Below are positions 50,744 to 59,788 of a DNA stretch of 62,743 nt, in pieces. The number at the start of each line of letters is the position of its first letter. The stretch's first letter is position 1. The DNA is from a virus: positions 1 through 62,743 of the IMG/VR virus record IMGVR_UViG_3300025789_000038. The stretch is one strand, 5' to 3'. A program made the translations under genes and the position numbers. The notes under the pieces are model-generated. The model was not told the origin of the DNA and made no database searches. It worked only from the letters and a program-made list of their open reading frames with translations.

Positions 50744-51691
50744 ATGACAGAAGTAGCCACAGCTAAACCTTCTAGCAAAAAGAAAGAAGTACAGGTATTA
50801 ATCTTTGAAAGTACTATTAAGGGGGATAGCGGATTTAGGAGAGAAATCGCCCCCAATGTAATGTCACAAAAGACAGAAGATGTAAAGTCTTTCCCTAGTG
50901 TGATTTACCTTCCTACAATTAGTTACAAGTGGGATGAAGAAGGGAATCAAATCCCAATTAGGTATGTAAAAGGAATCTATGAAAACGAGATTACCAAATT
51001 ACAAGCCAAAGGCATCCAAACTAGAACCAATGAAAACGGGGAGTATATCCCTAGTGGGGAGAAAATAAAGATACCAAACGGTATCCTAGTTCTTAAAGAC
51101 GAAGGTGACAGGGGGATGTTTTCTTTTATGAGGGATTGCGCCTTTAACGAGAATGCAACAAACAGACCTGATGGGGATACATCAAAGAAGTTCTTTAAAG
51201 TAATTGAGCCTTTGAAAGACGAGGAACAATTTAACGACAGGTGGATAGTAAGTAACAAGGCTATTGGGTATGTTGCTAACTTAGTCAAGAAAGAAGGGGG
51301 CAAAAACGTTTACCAAACAACTAAGATTGATACATTGTTATCATTGTTCAATGCTTACGGTGGCGATACATACTCACAAAAATTAACAGTATTGGCAGGT
51401 ATGGCAAGTGCAGACCCCGAAACGTTCCTTAATACTATTACCACTTTGGATGATAATGTAACAACATTGATTGTCCACGCAAAAGAGTTGCAAGTTATAA
51501 ACATAGGGGCAAATACAGCCTCATTTGTTGACGACAATAAGGTATTGGCTAATTACGAAGGTAAAAATTTAAGCGAAAAGACTAAGATTAAACAAATCGC
51601 AGAATTGCTTAAAACACCTGAATATGCAGCTAAATATCAAGAGTTGATTGCAAAGGTTGACTTAAAAGAAAAACAAGTTTCAGAAAATTAA
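50744..51691 (+). CDS. Hypothetical virion protein
   Basis: A 315-residue protein 22 bases after the capsid gene. Beta-rich N-terminal domain (EVQVLIFESTIKGD, KIPNGILVLKDEGDRG) and a helical C-terminal half (QVINIGANTASFVDDNK, EKTKIKQIAELLKTPEYAAKYQELI). No family recognised. Position suggests a capsid accessory or head-completion protein; the disordered N-terminus (ATAKPSSKKKE) may bind the capsid. Confidence 0.6.
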   Translation: MTEVATAKPSSKKKEVQVLIFESTIKGDSGFRREIAPNVMSQKTEDVKSFPSVIYLPTISYKWDEEGNQIPIRYVKGIYENEITKLQAKGIQTRTNENGEYIPSGEKIKIPNGILVLKDEGDRGMFSFMRDCAFNENATNRPDGDTSKKFFKVIEPLKDEEQFNDRWIVSNKAIGYVANLVKKEGGKNVYQTTKIDTLLSLFNAYGGDTYSQKLTVLAGMASADPETFLNTITTLDDNVTTLIVHAKELQVINIGANTASFVDDNKVLANYEGKNLSEKTKIKQIAELLKTPEYAAKYQELIAKVDLKEKQVSEN

Positions 51692-51703
51692 ACAATATAA
51701 ATT

Positions 51704-52435
51704 ATGATACAAGCGTTAGTATTAAGAAAAGGGAATCAGATTGATTTCGTGAAATCCCAACTAATAGGTTCTTTACAAGAAATTGCTACCCCTTTAGAGG
51801 GCGGTCACTTAGACGGCGATTATTATGCAGTTCCTGTTAATGAGGGGTTTGTTTCCGATTACGACTATATCCCTTATAACCTTGCAGACAGCCCTAATCA
51901 GCCATTACCATTGTGGGGTATCCCTGTATTCAAATTGTCTATGACTAATAGTTCAGACAGTTGGATAGTAGTAGGTACTTCTGCACAATATGTAACTGCT
52001 TCCAATGGGGGTACTGCATTGCCAACTACAACTGCATACTTGAATGGTTCAGCCAACCCTTACAATTCTGTTTATTACATTCACGGGGCTGCAACGCTTT
52101 ATGGGGTACAAACAGTATATGGTGCAGATGTAAACGGTAACACAACAGTTAATCTAGCATTGCCTACCTTGTCAGGTAGCTTGCAACTATTCCCTTTTGC
52201 AAACGTGAATGGTACAGAAGCATATCCTACTGCATCAATAGCAGGTACAACTTATACAACCCCTGCAAACCTATTGACATTTGCAAATGCACATTGGACT
52301 ACAATCGGTTCTACTACTTTCACTTGGGCTTTAAGTTCTGATAACCTTACCTTGATTGGTACGATTACAAACTTTAGTGCTACCACTCCAATAGTATTTG
52401 GTGGTGGTGTGATTGCGGTGAACCCTGCACTTTAA
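51704..52435 (+). CDS. Capsid decoration/structural protein, paralogue A
   Basis: A 243-residue beta-rich, serine/threonine-rich protein. Its C-terminal half shares the order N-T-T-V-x-L-x-L-P-T-L-S-x-S-L-x-x-F-P, TTYTTPANLLTFANAHWT and a final W/L-S-x-N-x-T-L strand with the next gene, so the two are paralogues from a tandem duplication. Abundant T/G/A content and position after the capsid gene suggest a decoration or head-fibre protein. Function not proven. Confidence 0.55.
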   Translation: MIQALVLRKGNQIDFVKSQLIGSLQEIATPLEGGHLDGDYYAVPVNEGFVSDYDYIPYNLADSPNQPLPLWGIPVFKLSMTNSSDSWIVVGTSAQYVTASNGGTALPTTTAYLNGSANPYNSVYYIHGAATLYGVQTVYGADVNGNTTVNLALPTLSGSLQLFPFANVNGTEAYPTASIAGTTYTTPANLLTFANAHWTTIGSTTFTWALSSDNLTLIGTITNFSATTPIVFGGGVIAVNPAL

Positions 52436-52454
52436 TAGTAAATAAAAGTAATTA

Positions 52455-53234
52455 ATGTCAACACCTGCTCCTTATATTTTTGGTAATACCGTTGCGGCGT
52501 GTGTCTTAAACGAAAACGGGATAGACTTCCTTGATAGGGTAAACGGTCTATCCTGTTCTCCAAAGGCATTGTATGTTCCAACAAAGGCATCTGATTTAAA
52601 GTTTGATAACTACGATAGATGGGCTGTACCTATTTCAGATAATGGTGTTTTTACGGGGTTTGATTACAATACATTAAGGACGGGGCAATATTACTTAACC
52701 CCACCTACCGTAGATAGCCTTCCTTGTTTCTTAATTAAAGAACCTAGAACATCTAAGTATTGGTACATATTTGGGGAATTGACAGATTTGATGGCAGCAG
52801 CTAGTGTCCAAAGTGGGGGTACGGTTATATTGATGCAAGGTATTGTACAAATAACAGACCCATTTAATTCACCTAGACAAATTTTTGCAGTTGACCCTAC
52901 ATTGTTCCCTAAAGTAATTATACCACAAGTAAGTATCAATCAAACAAATGATGGGACTATTACTTACTTTGCGGCAGGGGTTAATTACACAACCGTAGCG
53001 TTGCCAACACTAAGTGATTCTTTAAAATATTTCCCACAAGGGATTATCAATAACGTGTTTCTTCCAACAGCACCAACTACATATTCTACACCCGCAGCAT
53101 TGTTGACATACTTAAACGCAAATTATACAAACGGGGGTGAAATTACTTGGTATCTTGATTCGACTAATTCAACATTATTCGCAACAGGATTTACTTTGGG
53201 GGATAACTTTGGTACAGTAATAACAGCCGTGTAA
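52455..53234 (+). CDS. Capsid decoration/structural protein, paralogue B
   Basis: A 259-residue paralogue of the preceding product. Matching segments: YTTVALPTLSDSLKYFPQG, TTYSTPAALLTYLNANYT and WYLDSTNSTLFATGF. N-terminal halves are more divergent but both have the DFVxxxxG/DFLDRVNGL and YDYIPYN/FDYNTLR pattern. It is followed by a strong terminator, so this is the end of the capsid transcript. Confidence 0.55.
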   Translation: MSTPAPYIFGNTVAACVLNENGIDFLDRVNGLSCSPKALYVPTKASDLKFDNYDRWAVPISDNGVFTGFDYNTLRTGQYYLTPPTVDSLPCFLIKEPRTSKYWYIFGELTDLMAAASVQSGGTVILMQGIVQITDPFNSPRQIFAVDPTLFPKVIIPQVSINQTNDGTITYFAAGVNYTTVALPTLSDSLKYFPQGIINNVFLPTAPTTYSTPAALLTYLNANYTNGGEITWYLDSTNSTLFATGFTLGDNFGTVITAV

Positions 53235-53268
53235 ATAGTTGCCCATTGCGCTGTGGGTGGTGGGTAAT

Positions 53269-53298
53269 AGGGCGGCTGATTTTCGGTTCGCCCTTTTT
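53269..53298 (+). terminator. Intrinsic terminator after capsid block
   Basis: AGGGCG (53269-53274) and CGCCCT (53289-53294) form a 6-base stem with a 14-base loop, followed by TTTTTGTTTTT. It may reduce expression of downstream tail genes relative to capsid. Confidence 0.82.
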
Positions 53299-53317
53299 GT
53301 TTTTAAAAATTTAGAAT

Positions 53318-55912
53318 ATGTCATTAGTAATAACAAATTCTCCCGATATAGGTCTTTTAAGGGTAGCCGTAACTTTTGATTTGACACAAAATGTTGATTC
53401 AAATGGCAACGTACAGCCAACCCCTAAAGTAAAACTACAAAATCTTAGTACGGGAACAAACCTACAAAATGTATCATACGCATTTTTGGTAATATCACCT
53501 TCACAAACAATCATACATAACGGGGATATTAGTAATCCTGATATTGTGGGGGTTTGGTATAATACGGTATTGGACGATAGATTCCCTATGCCCGCAGGTA
53601 ATATAGAATTTTCCCCTGTACCTTTTACATTTCAAGTAACTTGTCAGGATAGTGTAGGGAATATATATACCGCCCCTGTACAAAATGCTACAATAATAAG
53701 ACCAAATGGGAATACTACTGCTTCGCAGGATATGACAGGTTTGGCATCTACAATAGCAACGGTACAATGTAGCCAACAAAGCGTTTTATTCCAAGACCAA
53801 ACAAATTATGGTTACAATGGTTTGATAGGCACACAAATATCATCTACACTAAGCCTTAAATATCCTTTGGATGGGACAGGGACAAGCCCAATCCCTTTTG
53901 TGGCTAATAATTATGCCGTATGTTCTGCCCCACTTACAGTAAGTTCAGATGCTTATGAATTTGTACAAAACTCTATTTACAATTACGCATACGGTAATGA
54001 TACTTATGTAACCATACTTTACTTCCAAAGAAAGACATTTGCTGCATTATGTAATATTGACCTTTCCCCTTTAGTATGTGAAATAACTAAATTAGAGGAT
54101 ACTATCAGATATGGTACTTGTGTGGATATATCTGCCGCAAGAGACCAATTAATGCAAATTAATAGCCTTTTTATACAAGTAGTAATTGGCTTATGGCAGC
54201 CACTTACGGGCGTGGATGTCCCTGCAACTATTGAAAAGATAAAACGTATTGGTAAATTTTCTTGTAATTGTTATGGCATTGGGTCAGGGATAGTTACGGG
54301 TAAAAATGCAATATCAAACGGAATAAACTACATACTTAATCCTAGTGGGGATATAACAGGGTCTTATTCTGCAACAGGGAATAACGTAACCCTTACAATA
54401 GGAGATATTACTTATCTAGTGGCAGTTGACCCTTCAAATGAAGATGCTTATTCTTGGAGTACTTCTGTTTCGGGAGACCAAAAGACATACACTCTAAAAG
54501 TAAACGAAGCAGTACTTGCACAAGATTTGGTTAATGCTATTTTGGCTAACCCCAATTTGATAAACCAATTAAACCAAAGCAGCAACTTTGATATAATAGT
54601 AGACGGGAAATGCGTATTCAATAGTAGTGTAGCAAATAACTACACTTTCACATTGTCCAATATCCCAACAGGGGTAGGTGTGTATGCAATATTGACTTCT
54701 TTCCAACTACAAAGCGAAAGTATCCTTACTAACTTTACTTTCAATACTAATAACTTACCTGCACTACAAACATATCTTAACACTTTAGGGATAGGTACTT
54801 TTTCAGTAAGTGGGGATTCCCCCGCAGATGGCACTATTCATATAGTATCTAACACTAATCCTAATGTAATCATAGGGCTTAACTATTCAGTTGCTAGTTC
54901 TAATTATGCGGCTACATTTACTAAGACAAGTGGGGGGTATGTTCCTATCCCTGCACAAACAGTAATACAGAATATAATCAATAAAATCTGTACACTAGAT
55001 ACTAGCGAAGTATTCACATCCCAATCTTATACCGTTCCTGCTTTAAATAATTCAACAGGATTAGAGCAAGATATAGTAGTAGCACAAGGGGGTGAATTAG
55101 ATATTTACATACAAGCGGTAAATACTGCTTTAGGTAGTTTAGTTTCTTATTCTTTAGGGAATAAAGGAACAAATTGTAATGTAGTCAAGGGGGTTTTTGG
55201 TACACCTGCAAGTTCTGTTTTATCTACTGATATATTGTTAGGTGTTTTTGCTAATGCGTGCGGGTTCGCAACTCCCCTACAATTAGCAAGGGCTATAATG
55301 GCAATAGGTATCACAGATACACAATTCTTGAATAATTTTTGCATAGCATCGACTATTTGTGCAAATACAACAAGTTGTCCACTTATACTTTCTTTCTTAT
55401 ATAATATTTCGGGGACACATTTGAATATTACCAAGTTGGCTTTTGACACAATACCTACATCAGCACAAACAGTAACAGTCCTTTATCGTGTTAGTGGACA
55501 TTCCCCTGCATATCCTTATACAACATATTCTACCGCAATAACAGTAGGTAGCAATGGGTATTTAGTTACACCTGTAAGTATTCCTGTTACGGTGGGGGTT
55601 ACTTACGATATTCAAGTATTGCAAAATTGTTCAAGTCCTGCAAGCGGAGTAGAACAAACAATATTAGTTACGCCACCATCAATAGCGACAGTAGTACAAT
55701 TAGGTACAGTACTTACAACGGCGGTTTGTAGCCAACCTTATACCACCATTTATACGACTTCTTCTTTTGCTAGTGGGGTTACACTATATACAGATAGTGG
55801 CACATCAATACCTATTTCAAACACTATTACAGCAGTTGCATTAGGGGATGGTACTATATGGGCAGTAACAAATGCGGTAGTAGGTGCATTACAATCAATA
55901 AATTGCCCTTAA
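53318..55912 (+). CDS. Large beta-rich virion protein
   Basis: An 864-residue threonine/serine/asparagine-rich protein of mostly beta structure. N-terminal Ig-like start (VITNSPDIGLLRVAVTFDLTQN), a helical segment in the middle (LEDTIRYGTCVDISAARDQLMQINSLFIQVVIGLW), and Ig/fibronectin-like C-terminal repeats (QTVTVLYRVSGHSP). It is the first gene after the capsid-block terminator. It may be a head fibre, tail spike scaffold or tail-tip protein; the exact role is not determined. Confidence 0.5.
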   Translation: MSLVITNSPDIGLLRVAVTFDLTQNVDSNGNVQPTPKVKLQNLSTGTNLQNVSYAFLVISPSQTIIHNGDISNPDIVGVWYNTVLDDRFPMPAGNIEFSPVPFTFQVTCQDSVGNIYTAPVQNATIIRPNGNTTASQDMTGLASTIATVQCSQQSVLFQDQTNYGYNGLIGTQISSTLSLKYPLDGTGTSPIPFVANNYAVCSAPLTVSSDAYEFVQNSIYNYAYGNDTYVTILYFQRKTFAALCNIDLSPLVCEITKLEDTIRYGTCVDISAARDQLMQINSLFIQVVIGLWQPLTGVDVPATIEKIKRIGKFSCNCYGIGSGIVTGKNAISNGINYILNPSGDITGSYSATGNNVTLTIGDITYLVAVDPSNEDAYSWSTSVSGDQKTYTLKVNEAVLAQDLVNAILANPNLINQLNQSSNFDIIVDGKCVFNSSVANNYTFTLSNIPTGVGVYAILTSFQLQSESILTNFTFNTNNLPALQTYLNTLGIGTFSVSGDSPADGTIHIVSNTNPNVIIGLNYSVASSNYAATFTKTSGGYVPIPAQTVIQNIINKICTLDTSEVFTSQSYTVPALNNSTGLEQDIVVAQGGELDIYIQAVNTALGSLVSYSLGNKGTNCNVVKGVFGTPASSVLSTDILLGVFANACGFATPLQLARAIMAIGITDTQFLNNFCIASTICANTTSCPLILSFLYNISGTHLNITKLAFDTIPTSAQTVTVLYRVSGHSPAYPYTTYSTAITVGSNGYLVTPVSIPVTVGVTYDIQVLQNCSSPASGVEQTILVTPPSIATVVQLGTVLTTAVCSQPYTTIYTTSSFASGVTLYTDSGTSIPISNTITAVALGDGTIWAVTNAVVGALQSINCP

Positions 55913-55915
55913 TAG

Positions 55916-56713
55916 ATGATAGATTCATACGACTTATATCAAGATTTATGTTCGGAAGCCAATACGTTTCAAGGGGGGTTTATCCCCCCTGCTACGGTAT
56001 TCATAAGGCATCTTAATCTTATTAACTATGAGTTATGGGAAATGGGATGCCGTGAATCAGAAAAAAGCCAAGAATGGAGGGATAATATGCGCCCGTTTTT
56101 AGTTTCTCAAAATATCATAACAAACCCCGCTACATCATACTACACTACTGCTAATATACCTAAAGACTACGGAAGGTTATTCAAAGCAGGGATGATAACA
56201 GTAAAGACAGATGATAGTGTAATAACAATCCCCAACGATAAAGTAAACAAAGGATTGTGTTACAAAGATGAAGATAATCAAGAAGTAACTCCGCCTGCAC
56301 AAAGCATTAATGACTACTTAAATAGCATAAGAGAAGTAGATATTACAGAGGTAGACTTACAACGTTGGGATGCTTGTTTAAACCACGAATTTGAAGATAA
56401 AAGACCTTCAATGAGTAAACCTAAAATGGTACAGGTAAACGGGGGATTCAACGTAGCCCCTAGAGATGTAAGCGTTGTTGTCCTATATTATTTTAGATTG
56501 CCAAAACAAGCTACATTTGCATACACAACAACAACCCCCAATTTAAACACGGGTGCAGGGGGGCAAATAGTTTATGATTCAAAAAATAGCCAACAATTAG
56601 AGTGGGGGGTAAACCTTAAAAACGAATTTGTTGGAAGATTATTAGAGAAGTTTGGAATAGTTACTAGAGACCAATTTATAGAACAATACTCATTGCATAG
56701 AAATAAAGGATAA
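55916..56713 (+). CDS. Probable tail tubular/neck protein
   Basis: A 265-residue protein. An N-terminal part (IDSYDLYQDLCSEANTFQGGF, ATVFIRHLNLINYELWE) and a central TANIPKDYGRLFKAGMITVK followed by late VVVLYYFRLPKQATFAYTT recall adaptor/tail tubular proteins of short-tailed phages, with the LPKQATFAYT segment resembling a common adaptor strand. Assignment is by pattern and position, next to tail and fibre genes. Confidence 0.5.
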   Translation: MIDSYDLYQDLCSEANTFQGGFIPPATVFIRHLNLINYELWEMGCRESEKSQEWRDNMRPFLVSQNIITNPATSYYTTANIPKDYGRLFKAGMITVKTDDSVITIPNDKVNKGLCYKDEDNQEVTPPAQSINDYLNSIREVDITEVDLQRWDACLNHEFEDKRPSMSKPKMVQVNGGFNVAPRDVSVVVLYYFRLPKQATFAYTTTTPNLNTGAGGQIVYDSKNSQQLEWGVNLKNEFVGRLLEKFGIVTRDQFIEQYSLHRNKG

Positions 56714-57511
56714 ATGATTTACCCAAATGTTACATATCAAACCTTAGCGGCTCTATTACAAGACACGAATACTATTTGGATACCAAATGGGGTTGGGGAT
56801 ATAACGGGTATTTTTGGTAATGCACAGATAAATGGGTTGGCTAAATTTATCCAACAATCCCCCCTTAATTGGAACGGGGCTAAAACTATAACAACAGGGG
56901 GGGATATAACATTATCAAACGGGGTAACGGTAATAAGTGGCATAACCCCTACTTCTATCACTTTTGGGGACAATGTATATAACGAATGGATTATAATAAA
57001 CCTAACAGGGGATGATGTGAACCTTGCAAGCGGTAAAGTCTACTATACTTCTTTTGGTGAACAACTTAATTATATCCCTGCAAATCAGGCTTTAAGGATA
57101 AGCAAAGGGATAAACTCACTATGGTATCAATCCAATAACTTTACATCAACTAGCGGCAGCGGAAATACCGTATTCAATGAGATAGATGCAATAGTAGGAG
57201 TGGATTCCCCCATTATAATTCCTGCAAACGCCACTACATATACTATAAATTCTGCTAATATAGCAACTAAATCAGTAAAGGTATATATAGACGGCACAAG
57301 AATATTTCCAAATATTGTAGGGCAACTTAGCGTAGATATAGTTTATACCCCTACCTTTGTCACAATTACATTCTTTAACTATTCCATAGATAACCCAACA
57401 GAGAACTTAGGATTACAATATGGGATGAAAGTAATAATAGATTATGCGATTAGTAGTGGGGGGAGTTCGGTAGATACATTTGATAATACATTTGACAATA
57501 CGTTTAGTTAA
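56714..57511 (+). CDS. Structural protein, likely tail or fibre attachment
   Basis: A 265-residue beta-rich protein whose ATG directly follows the previous stop. It contains repeated hydrophobic strands (GGDITLSNGVTVISGI, NEWIIINLTGDDVNL, VYIDGTRIFPNIVGQ) and ends in a duplicated FDNTFDNTFS tail. It lies between the adaptor-like gene and the secreted fibre-like genes, so a tail-tip or fibre-anchor role is likely. Confidence 0.5.
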   Translation: MIYPNVTYQTLAALLQDTNTIWIPNGVGDITGIFGNAQINGLAKFIQQSPLNWNGAKTITTGGDITLSNGVTVISGITPTSITFGDNVYNEWIIINLTGDDVNLASGKVYYTSFGEQLNYIPANQALRISKGINSLWYQSNNFTSTSGSGNTVFNEIDAIVGVDSPIIIPANATTYTINSANIATKSVKVYIDGTRIFPNIVGQLSVDIVYTPTFVTITFFNYSIDNPTENLGLQYGMKVIIDYAISSGGSSVDTFDNTFDNTFS

Positions 57512-57527
57512 AAATTAAAATAGATAT

Positions 57528-58586
57528 ATGAAGAAAGTTATTTTATTAGTTTTGTTGGGGCTTGTTTACTTTGAGGGGAAATCCCAATTAACGGATGCTC
57601 AATTAATAGCACAAGCAGATACAATAAAAAATGAAACAAGGGCAGGGGCAAATACTGCGACAAGGGTTGGAAGGATGTTTGAAAACATTATCTACAACAA
57701 GATAAATAATTCAAAATTTATTGATAGTACTAAAATACCTTATTTGGCTAAGAATAATAATTTTACAGGCAATAATACTTTCCCCAATATAAACGTAAGT
57801 AACAATAACGATGCAAGTGGGTTATCAGTAAATGGGGACATTACTACAATAGGAGATATTAATAATAATGATGCAGGAACTGCCCTATCAATAGACGGGC
57901 ATTATAATACATTGACAATAAATGGTCTTTTGGGGTTTACTAGCGGTCAATTAATATCATCAATATCTACCGATACCGCAATGACAAGTTATTCAAATGC
58001 AATATTGCCCACACAAAACGCAGTAAAGTCTTATGTTACAAATCACACGCCTAATGTTAGTGGTTTTCAAACTGTTTCTAATTTATCAAATTCATTAATT
58101 AGCGATAGTTCTAGTACAACTAAATATCCAACAGTTCAATCGGTAGGTAGATATGCACAATCTTTAAGCAACCTTTCAAATAACGTCACATCAGACAGTG
58201 CAAGTACAACCAAATATCCTAGTGTAAATGCAGTAAAAAGATATGTTCAAGCAAATTCATCATCATTGCCATATACAGAGTATGCTTGCTTGATAACACA
58301 AACATCTACTTCTGCACCTACATTAACAGTGTTGTCTAATAACACGGGGGGGACTTTTACAGCAACAAGGGTTGCAAGCGGTTATTATACAATAACATTT
58401 TCAGGCGTAACTACTACAACATCAAAGATGTTCCCTATAATTTCATGCACCAATGCGCAAGGGTTGATAGTTAGTGCTTATTCTCAAACAAGTACTACTA
58501 TAACTATTCAATCTCTTAATTTAAGCGGGATACCTACTGATGGTATAATGACAAATACTCCATTTTTTATTAGATTTTACCCTTAA
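57528..58586 (+). CDS. Fibre-like protein with Sec signal peptide
   Basis: A 352-residue protein with a clear export signal: KK, a VILLVLLGLVYF core and a KSQ end. The body is T/S/N-rich. It holds two adjacent copies of a motif, SNLSNxxxSDSxSTTKYPTV followed by xxVxRYxQ, plus a diverged earlier copy ending in AVKSYV, as in trimeric fibre shafts. The C-terminal 90 residues form a beta domain (TFTATRVASGYYTITFSG). It is the first of four consecutive genes with similar signals. Confidence 0.65.
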   Translation: MKKVILLVLLGLVYFEGKSQLTDAQLIAQADTIKNETRAGANTATRVGRMFENIIYNKINNSKFIDSTKIPYLAKNNNFTGNNTFPNINVSNNNDASGLSVNGDITTIGDINNNDAGTALSIDGHYNTLTINGLLGFTSGQLISSISTDTAMTSYSNAILPTQNAVKSYVTNHTPNVSGFQTVSNLSNSLISDSSSTTKYPTVQSVGRYAQSLSNLSNNVTSDSASTTKYPSVNAVKRYVQANSSSLPYTEYACLITQTSTSAPTLTVLSNNTGGTFTATRVASGYYTITFSGVTTTTSKMFPIISCTNAQGLIVSAYSQTSTTITIQSLNLSGIPTDGIMTNTPFFIRFYP

Positions 58587-58604
58587 TAAATAACAATTAA
58601 ATAA

Positions 58605-59786
58605 ATGAAGATACTATTAACTATATTATTAAGTTTGTTTTTGGTAGGGGGATTTTCGCAATCACTTCCTAATTGGCAACCCGTACAGAATGCCCCAATG
58701 AATTATTATCTATGGTATGGACAAAAAGATAGTGTTTATATGTTTTCCCCTAAAGACACTTTTAACGCACGTTATCCAAGTATGGTAATGAGAAGTGACG
58801 GTACTATGTGGAAAACATTAGGAGGTAGTGCTAGTTGGACTTCTTTAGGTGGCGGGGGTGCTAATGATAGTTCTTCTAATTTTTATTTGAAAGATACTCT
58901 TTACGCACACTACGATACCCTTTTTTGGATGAAGGGGACTAACACTTATTATACTAGGATAGATACTTTTTCGGCAAACCCAACTTTGTATGGGGCTTCT
59001 TTTGGAAAGTATGTGGCAGGGAATACCCCTATTTGGAAAGGGTTAACAGCTAGAGAAGCTATACTAGATGCGATAACACAATGTAATCACCCAAATTACG
59101 TTTCTCCAAATGCTACTATATCAGCAAGCCCTTCATTTGGACAATATGAATATGGGACTAATTTAGGGACTATTACGTTAAGTAGCGGTTTTAGTCAAAA
59201 TAACGGTGGTACACTTTCAAGTACTACTTACACAGCAAACGGCACTCCACTAGGGGGGAATACATTTACTATATCATCCCTTACAACAACTAATACTGCC
59301 TTTGTAAATAAGGCATACGGGCAAGGTGCTTGTATAAATAATAACTGTGGTCAATTAGACTGTACGGGTAGAATAAATGCAGGTAGTGTAAATAGCGGGA
59401 CAAGTAATTATACTACAGGGTATAGACGTTATTATGGTTGGATTTTAGATACAACGGGAATAACAACTGGCGGGCAAGATTTAGCAATAAGGTCAGTTAT
59501 AGATATTACTCAATTTAATACATCTGCCGTTTTCGGTAGTTCTATATCCCCAATAAGTACGGGGAATCCTCCAAGTGGGTCTGCTTATTACATATTTGGG
59601 TATGTTAGTTCAAGCCCTACAATGAGCGATATAGTAATAAACGGTACACCATTAGGGATAAACGCCTTTAATGTTAATGTAAGGTCTAATTTTACTAATT
59701 CACAAGGCGCAACAGTATCAATAAGGATATATTACAATAAGAATAAGCAGTTTGGCTCTTTTTCAGTTTATACAACATCTAATTAA
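58605..59786 (+). CDS. Fibre-like protein with Sec signal peptide
   Basis: A 393-residue protein with a signal peptide ([17 protein letters not shown]). The N-terminal part holds [23 protein letters not shown] and a glycine-rich [15 protein letters not shown] linker. The rest is beta-rich and N/T/S-rich, with a cysteine pair in [13 protein letters not shown]. It looks like a fibre or an exported adhesin. Located between two other exported fibre-like genes. Confidence 0.6.
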   Translation: MKILLTILLSLFLVGGFSQSLPNWQPVQNAPMNYYLWYGQKDSVYMFSPKDTFNARYPSMVMRSDGTMWKTLGGSASWTSLGGGGANDSSSNFYLKDTLYAHYDTLFWMKGTNTYYTRIDTFSANPTLYGASFGKYVAGNTPIWKGLTAREAILDAITQCNHPNYVSPNATISASPSFGQYEYGTNLGTITLSSGFSQNNGGTLSSTTYTANGTPLGGNTFTISSLTTTNTAFVNKAYGQGACINNNCGQLDCTGRINAGSVNSGTSNYTTGYRRYYGWILDTTGITTGGQDLAIRSVIDITQFNTSAVFGSSISPISTGNPPSGSAYYIFGYVSSSPTMSDIVINGTPLGINAFNVNVRSNFTNSQGATVSIRIYYNKNKQFGSFSVYTTSN

Positions 59787-59788
59787 AA

